From positions 1 through 60,016 of the forward strand of contig NZ_JAEHJZ010000052.1 of assembly GCF_016469035.1 (NCBI RefSeq): 60,016 nucleotides of DNA, in the 5' to 3' direction. The position numbers and the translations under genes were made by a program. This DNA comes from Gelidibacter salicanalis. Its GTDB lineage: Bacteria; Bacteroidota; Bacteroidia; Flavobacteriales; Flavobacteriaceae. Shown piece by piece: positions 9,341 through 18,561 of the stretch. Under the pieces are notes generated by a model. The model was given only the letters and a program-made list of their open reading frames with translations, had not been told where the DNA came from and made no database searches. Positions within the stretch are counted from its first letter, which is position 1; each line of letters starts with the position of its first letter.

Positions 9341-9413
9341 GTCTTATGTCTTATGTCTTATGTCTTTCAGCGCAGCGCCTGCCTGCCGTTTTTTAGGCAG
9401 GGTCTTAAGTCTT
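9341..9413 (+). repeat. GC-rich dispersed repeat, copy B, with a heptamer tandem
   Basis: GTCTTAT is repeated three times at 9341-9361, then comes the core GCGCAGCGCCTGCCTGCC (from 9370) with a hairpin of arms CCTGCCT and AGGCAGG, then GGTCTTAAGTCTT. The core matches copy A (7559-7597) in opposite orientation. A frame crossing this region (9162-9482) has no protein-like character and is not annotated. Confidence 0.85.
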
Positions 9414-9535
9414 TTGTCGGACACTAATGTTAGATCAATAGTATTGTTGCACCAAATGAGTTTTCAAGAGCATCTGGATTAACAATTTTTGATTTCACAT
9501 CAATTTTATGCTTATCTTTCAATCGGATAAAAAAA

Positions 9536-9700
9536 ATGAAATTTATGAAAATTATATTATGGCTAGCCGGAGCAATCATCTTCTTTGTGGTGCTTTTTTA
9601 TGTGTTTAAATTTGTGTTTTTCACCTCATTAATTGTTGCGGCAGCACTTCTTATCATTCCTATTGTGTATTTTGTTATAAAAAGAAAAACTAAGGACTAA
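9536..9700 (+). CDS. Small two-helix membrane protein
   Basis: This 54-residue open frame encodes almost only two hydrophobic helices (about residues 4-25 and 27-47), ending in a positively charged tail RKTKD. That pattern is typical of a small inner-membrane protein with the charged end in the cytosol. A possible purine-rich ribosome site GGATAAA precedes the ATG at 9536, and a second ATG lies at 9545. The gene stands alone between repeat copy B and parE. I do not recognise a family. A membrane-like composition over the whole frame is unlikely by chance, but the gene has no independent support. Confidence 0.5.
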   Translation: MKFMKIILWLAGAIIFFVVLFYVFKFVFFTSLIVAAALLIIPIVYFVIKRKTKD

Positions 9701-9834
9701 AGCTCCAAGATAGTGGTGCTTTTAGCAATGGACACTCCAATTAATAAACATTGTTAATTACTTTAGACCCATGCGGTATTATATTTTATAGCGAAATGTT
9801 ATATTAGCAACCTATCTAAATTTTTCACGCTTTT

Positions 9835-11700
9835 ATGTCTCAAGAAACCGACTATACCGAAGATAATATACGATCGCTCGATTGGAAAGAGCATATTCGT
9901 ATGCGTCCTGGGATGTATATTGGTAAACTTGGTGATGGCTCTTCACCTGATGATGGTATTTATATTCTTCTAAAAGAAGTTTTGGATAATTCCATTGATG
10001 AATATGTGATGGGTTCTGGCAAAACCATTGAAGTTTCCATCCAAGGTAACAAAGTTATTGTGCGCGATTACGGTCGTGGTATTCCCCTTGGTAAAGTAGT
10101 AGATGTGGTTTCTAAAATGAATACTGGTGGTAAGTATGATTCTAGAGCATTTAAAAAATCAGTAGGTCTTAACGGTGTTGGTACGAAAGCAGTCAATGCG
10201 CTGTCTCATTTTTTCCGTGTAGAATCTACGCGTGATAATAAGTCCGCTTCCGCAGAATTCTCACAAGGAAATCTCATCAACCAGGAATTATTGGATGATA
10301 CTTCAAGACGAAAAGGTACCAAGGTTTCTTTTATTCCGGACGAAGCCATCTTTAAAAAATACAAGTACCGTAACGAATATGTTGAGAAAATGCTCAAAAA
10401 CTATGTGTATCTCAACACAGGTTTGACCATTCTTTTTAACGGCGAAAAATATTATAGTGAGCATGGATTAAAGGATTTGTTAGAAGAAAACATCAACGTA
10501 TCTGATATGGTGTATCCTATCATCCATCTCAAAGCTGAAGATATTGAAATAGCGCTTACCCATAGTAGAACACAATATAGTGAAGAGTATCATTCTTTTG
10601 TAAATGGACAAAACACCACCCAAGGGGGGACGCATTTAGCAGCCTACCGCGAAGCACTGGTTAGAACCATACGCGAATTTTACGGTAAAAATTACGAAGC
10701 CTCTGATGTTCGGAAATCTGTAGTTACTGCAGTTGCCGTAAAGGTTATGGAGCCTGTTTTTGAAAGTCAGACCAAAACCAAGTTGGGATCTACTGACATG
10801 GGAGGCGATTTACCCACGGTAAGAACTTTTGTTAACGACTTTGTAAAAACGCATTTAGATAATTTTTTACACAAAAACCCTGATACTGCTGATAAAATCC
10901 AGCGAAAAATTCTTCAGGCAGAACGCGAGCGTAAGGAATTGTCGGGGATTAGAAAATTGGCAAAAGACAGAGCCAAGAAAGCTAATTTACACAATAAAAA
11001 GCTACGTGATTGTCGCGTACATTTTGGAGATACAAAAAATGATCGCTATTTAGAGTCCACCTTATTTATCACCGAGGGAGATTCAGCATCAGGTAGTATT
11101 ACCAAATCTAGAGATGTTAATACACAAGCAGTTTTTAGTTTAAGAGGTAAACCTTTGAATTCTTACGGCATGAGCAAGAAAATTGTTTATGAAAATGAAG
11201 AATTCAATCTGCTGCAAGCCGCTTTAAACATTGAAGAATCTATAGAAGACCTACGTTACAATAATATTGTAATTGCTACAGATGCTGATGTAGATGGAAT
11301 GCATATTAGGTTATTGTTGATCACATTTTTTTTACAGTTCTTTCCAGAATTAATTAAGGAAGGTCATTTATATATCTTACAAACGCCATTGTTTAGGGTG
11401 AGAAATAAAAAGGAAACTATTTATTGTTATTCAGAGCAAGAGCGTCGTGATGCTATTGAAAAATTAAAACCTAAACCAGAAATTACCCGATTTAAAGGTC
11501 TTGGTGAGATTTCGCCAGATGAATTTGTCAATTTTATTGGAGAAAGTATCCGTCTGGATCCTATCATGCTTGATAAAGACATGTCCATTGAAGCGCTCCT
11601 TGAATTTTACATGGGTAAAAATACACCAGACCGACAAGAGTTTATTATCGACAATCTTAAGGTAGAATTAGATATAGTAGAGGAAGTTCATGAGAACTAA
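9835..11700 (+). CDS. parE: DNA topoisomerase IV subunit B
   Basis: This is the ATPase subunit of the type IIA topoisomerase that decatenates chromosomes. It has 621 residues, typical for ParE and shorter than most GyrB. The GHKL ATP site shows Glu48 and Asn52 in [10 protein letters not shown], then DYGRGIP and the glycine loop [11 protein letters not shown]. The TOPRIM domain has Glu414 in [16 protein letters not shown]-type residues, and the metal-binding DADVDG at 483-488. RFKGLGE near 565 is the usual C-terminal signature. The frame overlaps the next gene by 11 bases, and parC follows after that gene, so the three probably form an operon. The ParE rather than GyrB call rests on length and the neighbouring ParC. 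Confidence 0.93.
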   Translation: MSQETDYTEDNIRSLDWKEHIRMRPGMYIGKLGDGSSPDDGIYILLKEVLDNSIDEYVMGSGKTIEVSIQGNKVIVRDYGRGIPLGKVVDVVSKMNTGGKYDSRAFKKSVGLNGVGTKAVNALSHFFRVESTRDNKSASAEFSQGNLINQELLDDTSRRKGTKVSFIPDEAIFKKYKYRNEYVEKMLKNYVYLNTGLTILFNGEKYYSEHGLKDLLEENINVSDMVYPIIHLKAEDIEIALTHSRTQYSEEYHSFVNGQNTTQGGTHLAAYREALVRTIREFYGKNYEASDVRKSVVTAVAVKVMEPVFESQTKTKLGSTDMGGDLPTVRTFVNDFVKTHLDNFLHKNPDTADKIQRKILQAERERKELSGIRKLAKDRAKKANLHNKKLRDCRVHFGDTKNDRYLESTLFITEGDSASGSITKSRDVNTQAVFSLRGKPLNSYGMSKKIVYENEEFNLLQAALNIEESIEDLRYNNIVIATDADVDGMHIRLLLITFFLQFFPELIKEGHLYILQTPLFRVRNKKETIYCYSEQERRDAIEKLKPKPEITRFKGLGEISPDEFVNFIGESIRLDPIMLDKDMSIEALLEFYMGKNTPDRQEFIIDNLKVELDIVEEVHEN

Positions 11701-12172
11701 TAATGCGAAAGTAAAAAATATCATCGTTTCAGTCTACTTTATACTGATTGTACTCGCCATAGTGTTAGCTACCGTTTTTAGTGCTTTCAGTCATTTAACA
11801 TCCAATCCATTTCTTACTTTTCTAATTCTTTTGGCGGGATTTTTAATTCTATTCTTTTCCGTGCATGCCATTTCAAAATTTTTTGAATATGATAGTGATG
11901 GTGTTAAAGTGGTCGTCCTCAATAAAGGACTTTTGTTGTCAGAACATTTCAATTACAGAGAACATAAGTTGGAATTTGATAAAGACCGATTAATAGCTTT
12001 TAAATTCAAAAATTATATTGTTTATAAAAGCCTGACATTTTATATAAAAAACTCTAAAGGACAAATCAAAAAGGAAACCTTTAATGTAACGCTGATTCCG
12101 AAAAAGAAAAGACGTTACATTAGTCAATCCTTAAGCAAGATCGTCAAAAACAATATAAAACCTACACCCTAA
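11690..12172 (+). CDS. Membrane protein of unknown function in the parE-parC operon
   Basis: This 160-residue protein has two predicted transmembrane helices (about residues 8-33 and 40-63) and a basic cytosolic part rich in beta-strand residues, ending in a Lys/Arg cluster KKKRRY near residue 140. The layout, a helical hairpin followed by a small beta domain, resembles bacterial PH-like membrane proteins, but I do not recognise a defined family. Its ATG lies inside parE (11-base overlap), with AGAGGAAG as ribosome site, and parC starts 12 bases after its stop. Translation is therefore probably coupled to parE. A role in placing the topoisomerase at the membrane would be speculation. Confidence 0.7.
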   Translation: MRTNNAKVKNIIVSVYFILIVLAIVLATVFSAFSHLTSNPFLTFLILLAGFLILFFSVHAISKFFEYDSDGVKVVVLNKGLLLSEHFNYREHKLEFDKDRLIAFKFKNYIVYKSLTFYIKNSKGQIKKETFNVTLIPKKKRRYISQSLSKIVKNNIKPTP

Positions 12173-12184
12173 ATACCCGCTAAA

Positions 12185-14824
12185 TTGGAAGAAGATCACC
12201 TACATAATGAAGACGAAAACATTCAGGAAAACGCCAGCAATGAAACCATTACAAGGGTTACTGGGATGTTTAAGGATTGGTTTTTAGACTATGCTTCTTA
12301 TGTTATCCTTGAGCGTGCAGTTCCGGCTATAGAGGACGGATTTAAACCCGTGCAACGACGTATCATGCAATCTATGAAAGATTTGGATGACGGACGTTAT
12401 AATAAAGTCGCCAATATTGTTGGTCACACCATGCAATACCATCCACATGGTGATGCCAGTATTGCGGATGCCATGGTGCAAATTGGCCAAAAAGACATTT
12501 TAATTGACACCCAAGGTAACTGGGGGAATATTCTTACCGGAGATAGTGCCGCCGCCTCGCGTTATATAGAAGCACGTTTGTCGAAATTTGCTTTAGAGGT
12601 GGTGTTCAATCCAAAAATCACGGCATGGCAATCGTCATATGACGGCAGACGAAAAGAACCGGTCAATCTTCCGGTCATGTTTCCTTTGTTATTGGCACAA
12701 GGAGGCGAAGGTATTGCAGTCGGGCTTTCTACGAAAATCCTACCTCATAATTTTATTGAATTGATTGATGCATCAATCAAACATCTTAACGGCAAGAAAT
12801 TCACCATTTATCCAGACTTTCCTACCGCAGGTATAATCGATATTACTGATTATAAAGATGGTTTGCGCGGTGGAAAGGTGCGGGTCAGGGCTAAAATTTC
12901 TCAGCTCGATAAGAGTACTTTGGTTATTAATGAAATTCCGTTTAGCACTAATACCTCGTCATTAATTGATTCAATTTTGAAGGCTAATGATAAAGGGAAG
13001 ATAAAAATCAAGAAGATTGAGGATAACACTTCGTCTTCAGTAGAAATTCTAGTGCATTTACCTTCCGGAATTTCACCTGATAAAACTATCGACGCGTTGT
13101 ACGCATTTACCAATTGTGAGGTATCCATTTCGCCATTAGGTTGTGTAATTGAAGATAACAAGCCGCTTTTTGTAGGGGTTACTGAAATGCTACGTCGTTC
13201 AACAGACAATACCGTTGAGCTTTTAAAACAGAATTTAGAAATTAAACTAAATGAGCTTGAAGAGCAATGGCATTTTGCATCATTGGAGCGTATTTTTATC
13301 GAGAATAGAATTTACCGTGATATTGAGGAAGAAGAAACTTGGGATGGTGTCATAACCGCTATTGATAAAGGGTTGCAACCTCATATCAAACATTTAAAAC
13401 GTGCCATAACTACTGAAGATATTGAGCGATTGACGGAAATCCGTATCAAGCGTATTTCTAAATTTGATATTGATAAGGCACAACAAAAAATTGATGCCCT
13501 CGAAGATCAAATTGCACGAGTTAAACATGATTTGGCGCATTTGATTGATTATGCCATAGCCTATTTTACTCGGCTTAAAAATGAGTATGGCAAAGGTCGT
13601 GAGCGTTTAACAGAAATCCGTTTGTTTGATGATGTAGACGCTACAAAAGTGATTATAAGGAACACCAAACTTTATGTAAATCGTGAAGAAGGATTTGTTG
13701 GTACCTCACTTAAAAGAGATGAGTATGTAGGCGAATGCAGCGATATTGATGATATTATCGTTTTTACTAGAGATGGCAAAATGATGGTCACCAAGGTAGA
13801 TGCCAAAACGTTTATCGGTAAAGATATCATCAATGTAGAGGTATTCAATAAAAAGGACAAACGCACCATTTACAACATGATATACCGCGATGGGGCAAAA
13901 GGCCCTTCATACGTGAAGCGTTTTGCCGTAACCGGCGTTACACGCGATAAGGAATACGATTTGACCAACGGGAACAAAGGCTCTACCGTGTGGTACTTTT
14001 CATCCAATCCAAATGGTGAGGCTGAAGTTATCAGTATCTTTTTGAGACAGGTGGGAAGTGTTAAAAAGCTGAAATGGGATCTTGATTTTGCTGATATTCT
14101 TATAAAAGGCAGAAACTCCAAAGGAAACCTGGTTACAAAATATGCGATCAAAAAAATTGAACTCAAAGAGAAAGGTATTTCTACCTTAAAACCACGTAAA
14201 ATATGGTTTGATGATACCATCCAACGGTTAAATGTTGATGGTAGGGGCGAGCTGATTGGTGAGTTTAGGGGTGAAGACCGCTTGTTGATCATCAATCAAT
14301 CCGGTATTGTAAAAACAATTCTGCCAGAATTGACTACTCGTTTTGATAACGACATGATCGTTTTAGAAAAATGGGTTCCTAAAAAGCCAATCTCTGCTAT
14401 TTATTTTGAAGGTGAAAAAGAACGGTTTTACGTGAAGCGATTTTTTATAGAACACGAAGGCCGAGAAGAGTTGTTTATCTCAGAGCATCCCCAATCGCAT
14501 CTTGAAATTGTTTCAACCGATTGGAAACCTATTGTAGAAGTGGAATTCACCAAAGAACGGGGCAAAGACAGGAAAGATAATTTGGAAGTCAATTTGGAAG
14601 AGTTTATCAGCATCAAAGGAATTACCGCCTTAGGCAACCAATTGACCAAGGAGAAAGTGAACCAAATTAATTTGTTGGAACCATTGCCGTATGAAGCGCC
14701 AGAAGAAGTGCCTGCTCAGGAAATTGAAGTGATTGATGAGGACGACGTTTCAGAAGGTAAAGCTTCTAAGGCCGAATTGGATGATGACCAATTGGAAGAT
14801 AATGGACAAGGAAAGTTATTTTAG
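12185..14824 (+). CDS. parC: DNA topoisomerase IV subunit A
   Basis: This is the DNA breakage-reunion subunit partnering ParE, with 879 residues. The catalytic tyrosine is Tyr127 in AAASRYIEAR, forming the 5'-phosphotyrosine link. The winged-helix region (about 75-130) reads YHPHGDASIADAM, so the position equal to Ser83 of E. coli GyrA is Ala91 while the acidic partner Asp95 is kept. Coiled-coil and tower regions follow, then a beta-pinwheel-like C-terminal part (about 490-800) and an acidic tail (about 830-879). The start is TTG at 12185. No ATG occurs in frame before residue 28, and the acidic leader resembles flavobacterial homologues. Its end overlaps the convergent SGNH gene by 9 bases. 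Confidence 0.94.
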   Translation: MEEDHLHNEDENIQENASNETITRVTGMFKDWFLDYASYVILERAVPAIEDGFKPVQRRIMQSMKDLDDGRYNKVANIVGHTMQYHPHGDASIADAMVQIGQKDILIDTQGNWGNILTGDSAAASRYIEARLSKFALEVVFNPKITAWQSSYDGRRKEPVNLPVMFPLLLAQGGEGIAVGLSTKILPHNFIELIDASIKHLNGKKFTIYPDFPTAGIIDITDYKDGLRGGKVRVRAKISQLDKSTLVINEIPFSTNTSSLIDSILKANDKGKIKIKKIEDNTSSSVEILVHLPSGISPDKTIDALYAFTNCEVSISPLGCVIEDNKPLFVGVTEMLRRSTDNTVELLKQNLEIKLNELEEQWHFASLERIFIENRIYRDIEEEETWDGVITAIDKGLQPHIKHLKRAITTEDIERLTEIRIKRISKFDIDKAQQKIDALEDQIARVKHDLAHLIDYAIAYFTRLKNEYGKGRERLTEIRLFDDVDATKVIIRNTKLYVNREEGFVGTSLKRDEYVGECSDIDDIIVFTRDGKMMVTKVDAKTFIGKDIINVEVFNKKDKRTIYNMIYRDGAKGPSYVKRFAVTGVTRDKEYDLTNGNKGSTVWYFSSNPNGEAEVISIFLRQVGSVKKLKWDLDFADILIKGRNSKGNLVTKYAIKKIELKEKGISTLKPRKIWFDDTIQRLNVDGRGELIGEFRGEDRLLIINQSGIVKTILPELTTRFDNDMIVLEKWVPKKPISAIYFEGEKERFYVKRFFIEHEGREELFISEHPQSHLEIVSTDWKPIVEVEFTKERGKDRKDNLEVNLEEFISIKGITALGNQLTKEKVNQINLLEPLPYEAPEEVPAQEIEVIDEDDVSEGKASKAELDDDQLEDNGQGKLF

Positions 14825-15763
14825 TATTTTTTCCTTGTACTGTTGAGATAGATAGGTAGAAAAGGCTTCTGCTCCATTTTTTGTCATATGCGTAGCGTCT
14901 TTCCAATAGGCGTTATTCTTTTCGTCTTTATAGAGGTTGGAGAAATCCCAATACGTTAAGCCCAGATTTTGCATTATATTATTCAGTTTGATATTGTCAA
15001 TATCACAACTGTCATTATATAATGGTGATGTCACAAATAAGAATGTCTTATGGGGTGTTATATCGATAAATGCTGCTATAGATTCTAAGTAGTGTAAAGC
15101 CACTTTATTTACTTTATGATCATCTTTGCATTCTTGGGGAGTATCTGCTTTAGATAATACCTGATCCCTCATTGATGCTTGCATTTCACTTACTATAATA
15201 GGGTCATAGCCATTGTAATTATGGAAGTTATAGCTTGGTCTTAAAAAATTTTTAATTATGCCAATGGCGTTACCGTTATAATTGATACTGCTGTAAAACT
15301 TCTGTAAAACAGATAACTGACCAGATTCTTTAAGTGCTTTGGTAATATCGTCGTTTCTTTGATATTTTGTTTTTAATGCTGTAATATCCGACCCATCATA
15401 ATCATTATCAAAGAAATTTTTAGTGTCAATATGGACCAGAATAAGCTGCTTACTCTTAATTGGTAATGTGCTTATTAATGCGCTATTGTACGCAATACCA
15501 ACACCATCAGTTCCCATGTTAAAACCATTAGTGCTGAATAAATCAACATCTATATGTCTGTTGGCTCTCGAATTCCCGAAAACTATAAAATCTGCACTGT
15601 CTTTTTTAGATAAGAAATGATTCAACTTGCCAATGGCTTGCCCAGTCATCACTTTATCGCTCATTTTATTAAAACTAAAAAACACAACCTTATCAAGTGC
15701 ATAACTGAACAATAGTATTAGTGCCACCATTTTAAGAATCTTATATGTAATTTCTGAGTTCAT
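14816..15763 (-). CDS. SGNH-type partner of the MBOAT acyltransferase
   Basis: This 315-residue protein has one N-terminal membrane anchor (about residues 9-30) and an extracytoplasmic domain. The block VFGNSRANRH near residue 60 holds a candidate nucleophile serine, and DATHMTKNGA near residue 290 is the Asp-x-x-His block of SGNH hydrolases. Proteins of this layout beside MBOAT genes usually finish acyl transfer to polysaccharides, as AlgJ/AlgX or DltD do. It lies 3 bases downstream of the MBOAT gene, so the pair is an operon. The acyl group and acceptor are unknown. The pair is 7.5 kb from the polysaccharide locus, so its acceptor may or may not be that polymer. Confidence 0.75.
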   Translation of the reverse strand: MNSEITYKILKMVALILLFSYALDKVVFFSFNKMSDKVMTGQAIGKLNHFLSKKDSADFIVFGNSRANRHIDVDLFSTNGFNMGTDGVGIAYNSALISTLPIKSKQLILVHIDTKNFFDNDYDGSDITALKTKYQRNDDITKALKESGQLSVLQKFYSSINYNGNAIGIIKNFLRPSYNFHNYNGYDPIIVSEMQASMRDQVLSKADTPQECKDDHKVNKVALHYLESIAAFIDITPHKTFLFVTSPLYNDSCDIDNIKLNNIMQNLGLTYWDFSNLYKDEKNNAYWKDATHMTKNGAEAFSTYLSQQYKEKILK

Positions 15764-15766
15764 AAT

Positions 15767-17176
15767 CTAGAATTGAAAGTATATAAAATTTTCAGTTGTT
15801 GAATAGAATAAACATAGCATTATAATAATAATAGATACGATAATAGATAGTTTTACTGTATTAAAACGAACCCCGTAATCTTCTAACGGAATATCTGATC
15901 TGAAAATTTTTAGATCAATTAAAATTCCAATTGAAAGCAGAATTACTGCATTGACGAAAGAATTGATATTTCCAATAAAAAGTGCGCCATAGTTAAAACT
16001 AAATATTTCAGTAAAAATGGCTAATGCGGATGTTAGGTCTTTAGCCCTGAAGAAAATCCAAGTAATGAGGACAACAATAAACGTGTAAAGATATCCAAAG
16101 GCATTAAAGGTTTTAATTTTAAATGCTGAAAACGCGTATTTCTCTAAGCTCAAGAATATGCCGTGGATACCACCCCAAATGACAAAATTCCAAGAACTAC
16201 CATGCCACAAACCTCCAATAAGCATTGTTAGCAAAAGATTGCGATAAGTAATAACAATACCTTTTCTGTTACCACCCAATGAAATATATAAATAATCCCT
16301 TAACCAAAAAGAAAGCGTCATATGCCATCGTCTCCAGAATTCAGTCAAAGTTCTGGAGAAGTAAGGAAAATTAAAATTCCGATTAAAATTGAAGCCCATG
16401 AGTTTTGCACTACCAATTGCGATATCAGAATAGCCAGAAAAATCGAAGTATATTTGAAAAGCGTAAAAAATGGTGGCAACCAAAAGAGTTGAACCGTTGT
16501 GAATATCATAATTGCCGTACACAGAATCTACATATACTCCTAAATTATCAGCAATTGCAACTTTTCGAAACAACCCAATAAATATTTGAAAAACCCCAGT
16601 TTTTATCAATGTGATATTGAGACGTCTTTTACTTTCAATTTGAGGTATTAAGTTTGAGGCCCGCTCAATTGGACCTGCTACCAATTGAGGAAATAAACTT
16701 ACAAATGTAAAAAAAGCGACAATGTTTCTGCTCGGTTTAATATGCCCTCTATAGATATCTATACTATAACTGAGCGTCTGGAATGTATAAAAGCTAATAC
16801 CTACCGGTAGGATAATCTGTAATGTAAGATCATTAACCTCCCATCCTAAGGTAGACATGGAACTAGAAAATGAACTTGCAAAAAAGTTGTAGTATTTAAA
16901 GACACCAAGAAGTCCAAGGTTAGAGAATAAACTCACTAGGAGCCAACGGTATTTGTTCTTTTCTCCTTGGGCTTCCTCAATTTTCAAACCCACAAAATAA
17001 TCGAGGAATGAACTAAATATGATCAGCGATAAAAACCTATAATCCCACCAGCCATAAAAAACATAGCTAGAAATAAGCAATAAAATGTTTTGGCTTTTAT
17101 ATCTATTCTGAAGTAACCAATAGCAGATAAAAACAATTGGAAAAAATACGAGATATTCTATAGAGTTGAAAAGCAA
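15767..17176 (-). CDS. MBOAT family O-acyltransferase (AlgI/DltB-like)
   Basis: This polytopic inner-membrane protein of 469 residues passes an acyl group across the membrane onto a cell-surface acceptor. Family signatures are EFWRRWHMTLSFWLRDY near residue 280 and the invariant histidine in LWHGSSWNF near residue 324. About ten hydrophobic segments are visible. It resembles AlgI (alginate acetylation) and DltB (D-alanylation). No Dlt-type ligase lies beside it, so acetylation is more likely. It is followed by its SGNH partner 3 bases on. A minus-strand -7 box, TACATTTG, lies 65 bases before the start. Confidence 0.9.
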   Translation of the reverse strand: MLFNSIEYLVFFPIVFICYWLLQNRYKSQNILLLISSYVFYGWWDYRFLSLIIFSSFLDYFVGLKIEEAQGEKNKYRWLLVSLFSNLGLLGVFKYYNFFASSFSSSMSTLGWEVNDLTLQIILPVGISFYTFQTLSYSIDIYRGHIKPSRNIVAFFTFVSLFPQLVAGPIERASNLIPQIESKRRLNITLIKTGVFQIFIGLFRKVAIADNLGVYVDSVYGNYDIHNGSTLLVATIFYAFQIYFDFSGYSDIAIGSAKLMGFNFNRNFNFPYFSRTLTEFWRRWHMTLSFWLRDYLYISLGGNRKGIVITYRNLLLTMLIGGLWHGSSWNFVIWGGIHGIFLSLEKYAFSAFKIKTFNAFGYLYTFIVVLITWIFFRAKDLTSALAIFTEIFSFNYGALFIGNINSFVNAVILLSIGILIDLKIFRSDIPLEDYGVRFNTVKLSIIVSIIIIMLCLFYSTTENFIYFQF

Positions 17177-17240
17177 TATCTTAGAGTTTTATAAGTGTGA
17201 GCCATTGTTGTGATGTTTTCTCTTATTAAGATACTAAATG

Positions 17241-17248
17241 CAAATGTA
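17241..17248 (-). promoter_or_regulatory. Candidate -7 box for the MBOAT operon
   Basis: On the minus strand this reads TACATTTG, a full match to TAnnTTTG, 65 bases upstream of the MBOAT start. No clear TTG element is seen at the usual distance. Confidence 0.45.
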
Positions 17249-17403
17249 CAGACACCATAAATATTCTTTTTTTAGGTGTACAGATGAATTTAACGTCCTA
17301 ATGGTTTTATTAACAATTTTTAAATCTCTTTCAGTTGAACTTAATATTTACAAATGCCAATCATATTGAAAGCCTATGATCAGCACATTTTTAAATAACA
17401 AGC

Positions 17404-17790
17404 CTACTCTATTTTAGTAGCAGTACCTTGTTCTACTCGCTTTTTTTGACTACCTGGCTGAATCGCTAAACTATATTCAAACGTATAAGAGTCCTCTGAC
17501 GTGGTCAAAATCTTCATGTGGATGGCTTTTTCCTCACTCATGTTTTTTGGATTGATGTGTTTCATGATAAACTCACAGTCGTTGATCCAACGTATAGAAG
17601 CGGTATCAATTTTATTTTCATAATAATCGATATTCAAATCTTCGGTTCGTACAAACCGTCCCGTTTTTTCGATACCATCAGTAACGTACGTAAATTCAAA
17701 TGTACCTGTTTTAAAATCTTTACAATTTCTTTCCTTGTTATAACAGCTGGTTAGAAGAAGTAAAAAGATAAGGGATAAGAACAATTTCAT
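17404..17790 (-). CDS. Small lipoprotein of unknown function
   Basis: The preferred ATG at 17790 gives 128 residues. The frame also opens 10 codons earlier at 17820, but only the later start puts a lipoprotein signal (MKLF, hydrophobic core, LTSC with Cys16) at the N-terminus. The mature part is about 110 residues, mostly beta-strand-like and charged, with RNCKDF and WINDCEF as conserved-looking Cys motifs that could form a disulfide. Flavobacterial relatives are sometimes labelled DNA topoisomerase IV in databases, as I recall. Nothing in the sequence supports that label, and it may come from proximity to parC. The role is unknown. Confidence 0.75.
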   Translation of the reverse strand: MKLFLSLIFLLLLTSCYNKERNCKDFKTGTFEFTYVTDGIEKTGRFVRTEDLNIDYYENKIDTASIRWINDCEFIMKHINPKNMSEEKAIHMKILTTSEDSYTFEYSLAIQPGSQKKRVEQGTATKIE

Positions 17791-17879
17791 GAATATAGGT
17801 TTAATTGCAAAATTAGTCAAAAGAAAGCTAACCTAAGCTTAAATTTAAAAGATGACGCCTTGATTAGCGGCCATAGTCT

Positions 17880-18257
17880 TTAATCCTTAACAAAATCCTT
17901 AAACGTTCCATCCGTGTAAAAAATGACAATTTTTTCGATGCTTTTGTCGGCAGTATCGATTCTTGGAAGTGGTGTTTCTTCAGGTGCCTTTTCCTTGGGT
18001 TTTTCCTGCGATTGTAAAATTGGAGTGGAATGAGAGGGGAATTCACCCTTACCATTTAACAGCCAATAGAGTTCAACTTCAGGATAGGAGGACAAAATCT
18101 TCAGCACAAAATCCAGGCTAGGTTTGTTTCTTCCAGAAAGAATATGGGAAATACTGGAACGCTGAACACCTATTTTTTCAGAGAATGAAGAGGCACTTTC
18201 AGAGTAGTAATCGATGACTTTTTGAAGTCGTTTTGAAAACTCATCACTGTTGATCAT
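17880..18257 (-). CDS. XRE-family helix-turn-helix regulator
   Basis: This 125-residue DNA-binding protein has an N-terminal lambda-repressor-like HTH (about residues 8-66; FSEKIGVQRSSISHILSGRN is the helix-turn-helix). A Pro/Glu/Lys-rich linker (about 78-100) leads to a short C-terminal segment, IEKIVIFYTDGTFKDF, which may bind a ligand or mediate dimer formation. It is divergent from the M14 carboxypeptidase gene. Its own -7 box (TACATTTG on the minus strand, 18296 to 18289) lies inside the dyad GTTACAAATGTAAC, so autoregulation is plausible. The regulator call is firm. The target set is inferred from position only. Confidence 0.88.
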   Translation of the reverse strand: MINSDEFSKRLQKVIDYYSESASSFSEKIGVQRSSISHILSGRNKPSLDFVLKILSSYPEVELYWLLNGKGEFPSHSTPILQSQEKPKEKAPEETPLPRIDTADKSIEKIVIFYTDGTFKDFVKD

Positions 18258-18284
18258 TGTAAACTAATATTTAAAAGTTCAGAC

Positions 18285-18298
18285 GTTACAAATGTAAC
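18285..18298 (-). promoter_or_regulatory. XRE gene -7 box inside a dyad operator
   Basis: GTTACA-AA-TGTAAC is a 6-bp dyad. Read on the minus strand it contains TACATTTG (18296 to 18289), a full match to the Bacteroidota -7 consensus, about 32 bases before the XRE start. A further TTGTAAAC word overlaps the start codon (18257-18264). Confidence 0.55.
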
Positions 18299-18481
18299 AA
18301 ATACTGCGTAATCGCCATGCTTATTTGTGGTATATTGTTTTTTTTAGTTAAATTAAAAGATCATGTAATAACATGTATTTATTTGATCATAAGTTTTTTA
18401 TACTTAAAATTATAAAACCTAAATTACACATCTATTGAGCAGTGTAGTGGATCTTAAGATTTAAAACAAAGTTGTATAACA

Positions 18482-18543
18482 ATGTAAACAATCGAGAGGA
18501 CTTTTGATGTTTACAATTGTAAATTATCAATTGTTTACATTTG
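18482..18543 (+). promoter_or_regulatory. Operator array and promoter of the M14 carboxypeptidase gene
   Basis: ATGTAAACAAT (18482-18492) and ATTGTTTACAT (18530-18540) are inverted copies placed around a perfect 14-bp palindrome, TTTACAATTGTAAA (18510-18523). The right copy overlaps the -7 box TACATTTG (18536-18543), about 19 bases before the ATG. A protein bound here would block polymerase. The remainder of the 18258-18561 gap is AT-rich and shows nothing more. Confidence 0.6.
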
Positions 18544-18561
18544 TCATCATAATTATTGAAC

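Noticed and set aside
9162-9482. A 106-residue plus-strand frame covering repeat copy B.
   Set aside because: It crosses the GC-rich repeat and heptamer tandem, has no conserved motif, and its codon use looks random. I annotated the repeat instead.
17404-17790. The DNA topoisomerase IV label sometimes attached to this small lipoprotein.
   Set aside because: The protein has a lipoprotein signal and is about 128 residues, with no topoisomerase motif. The label probably comes from gene position.
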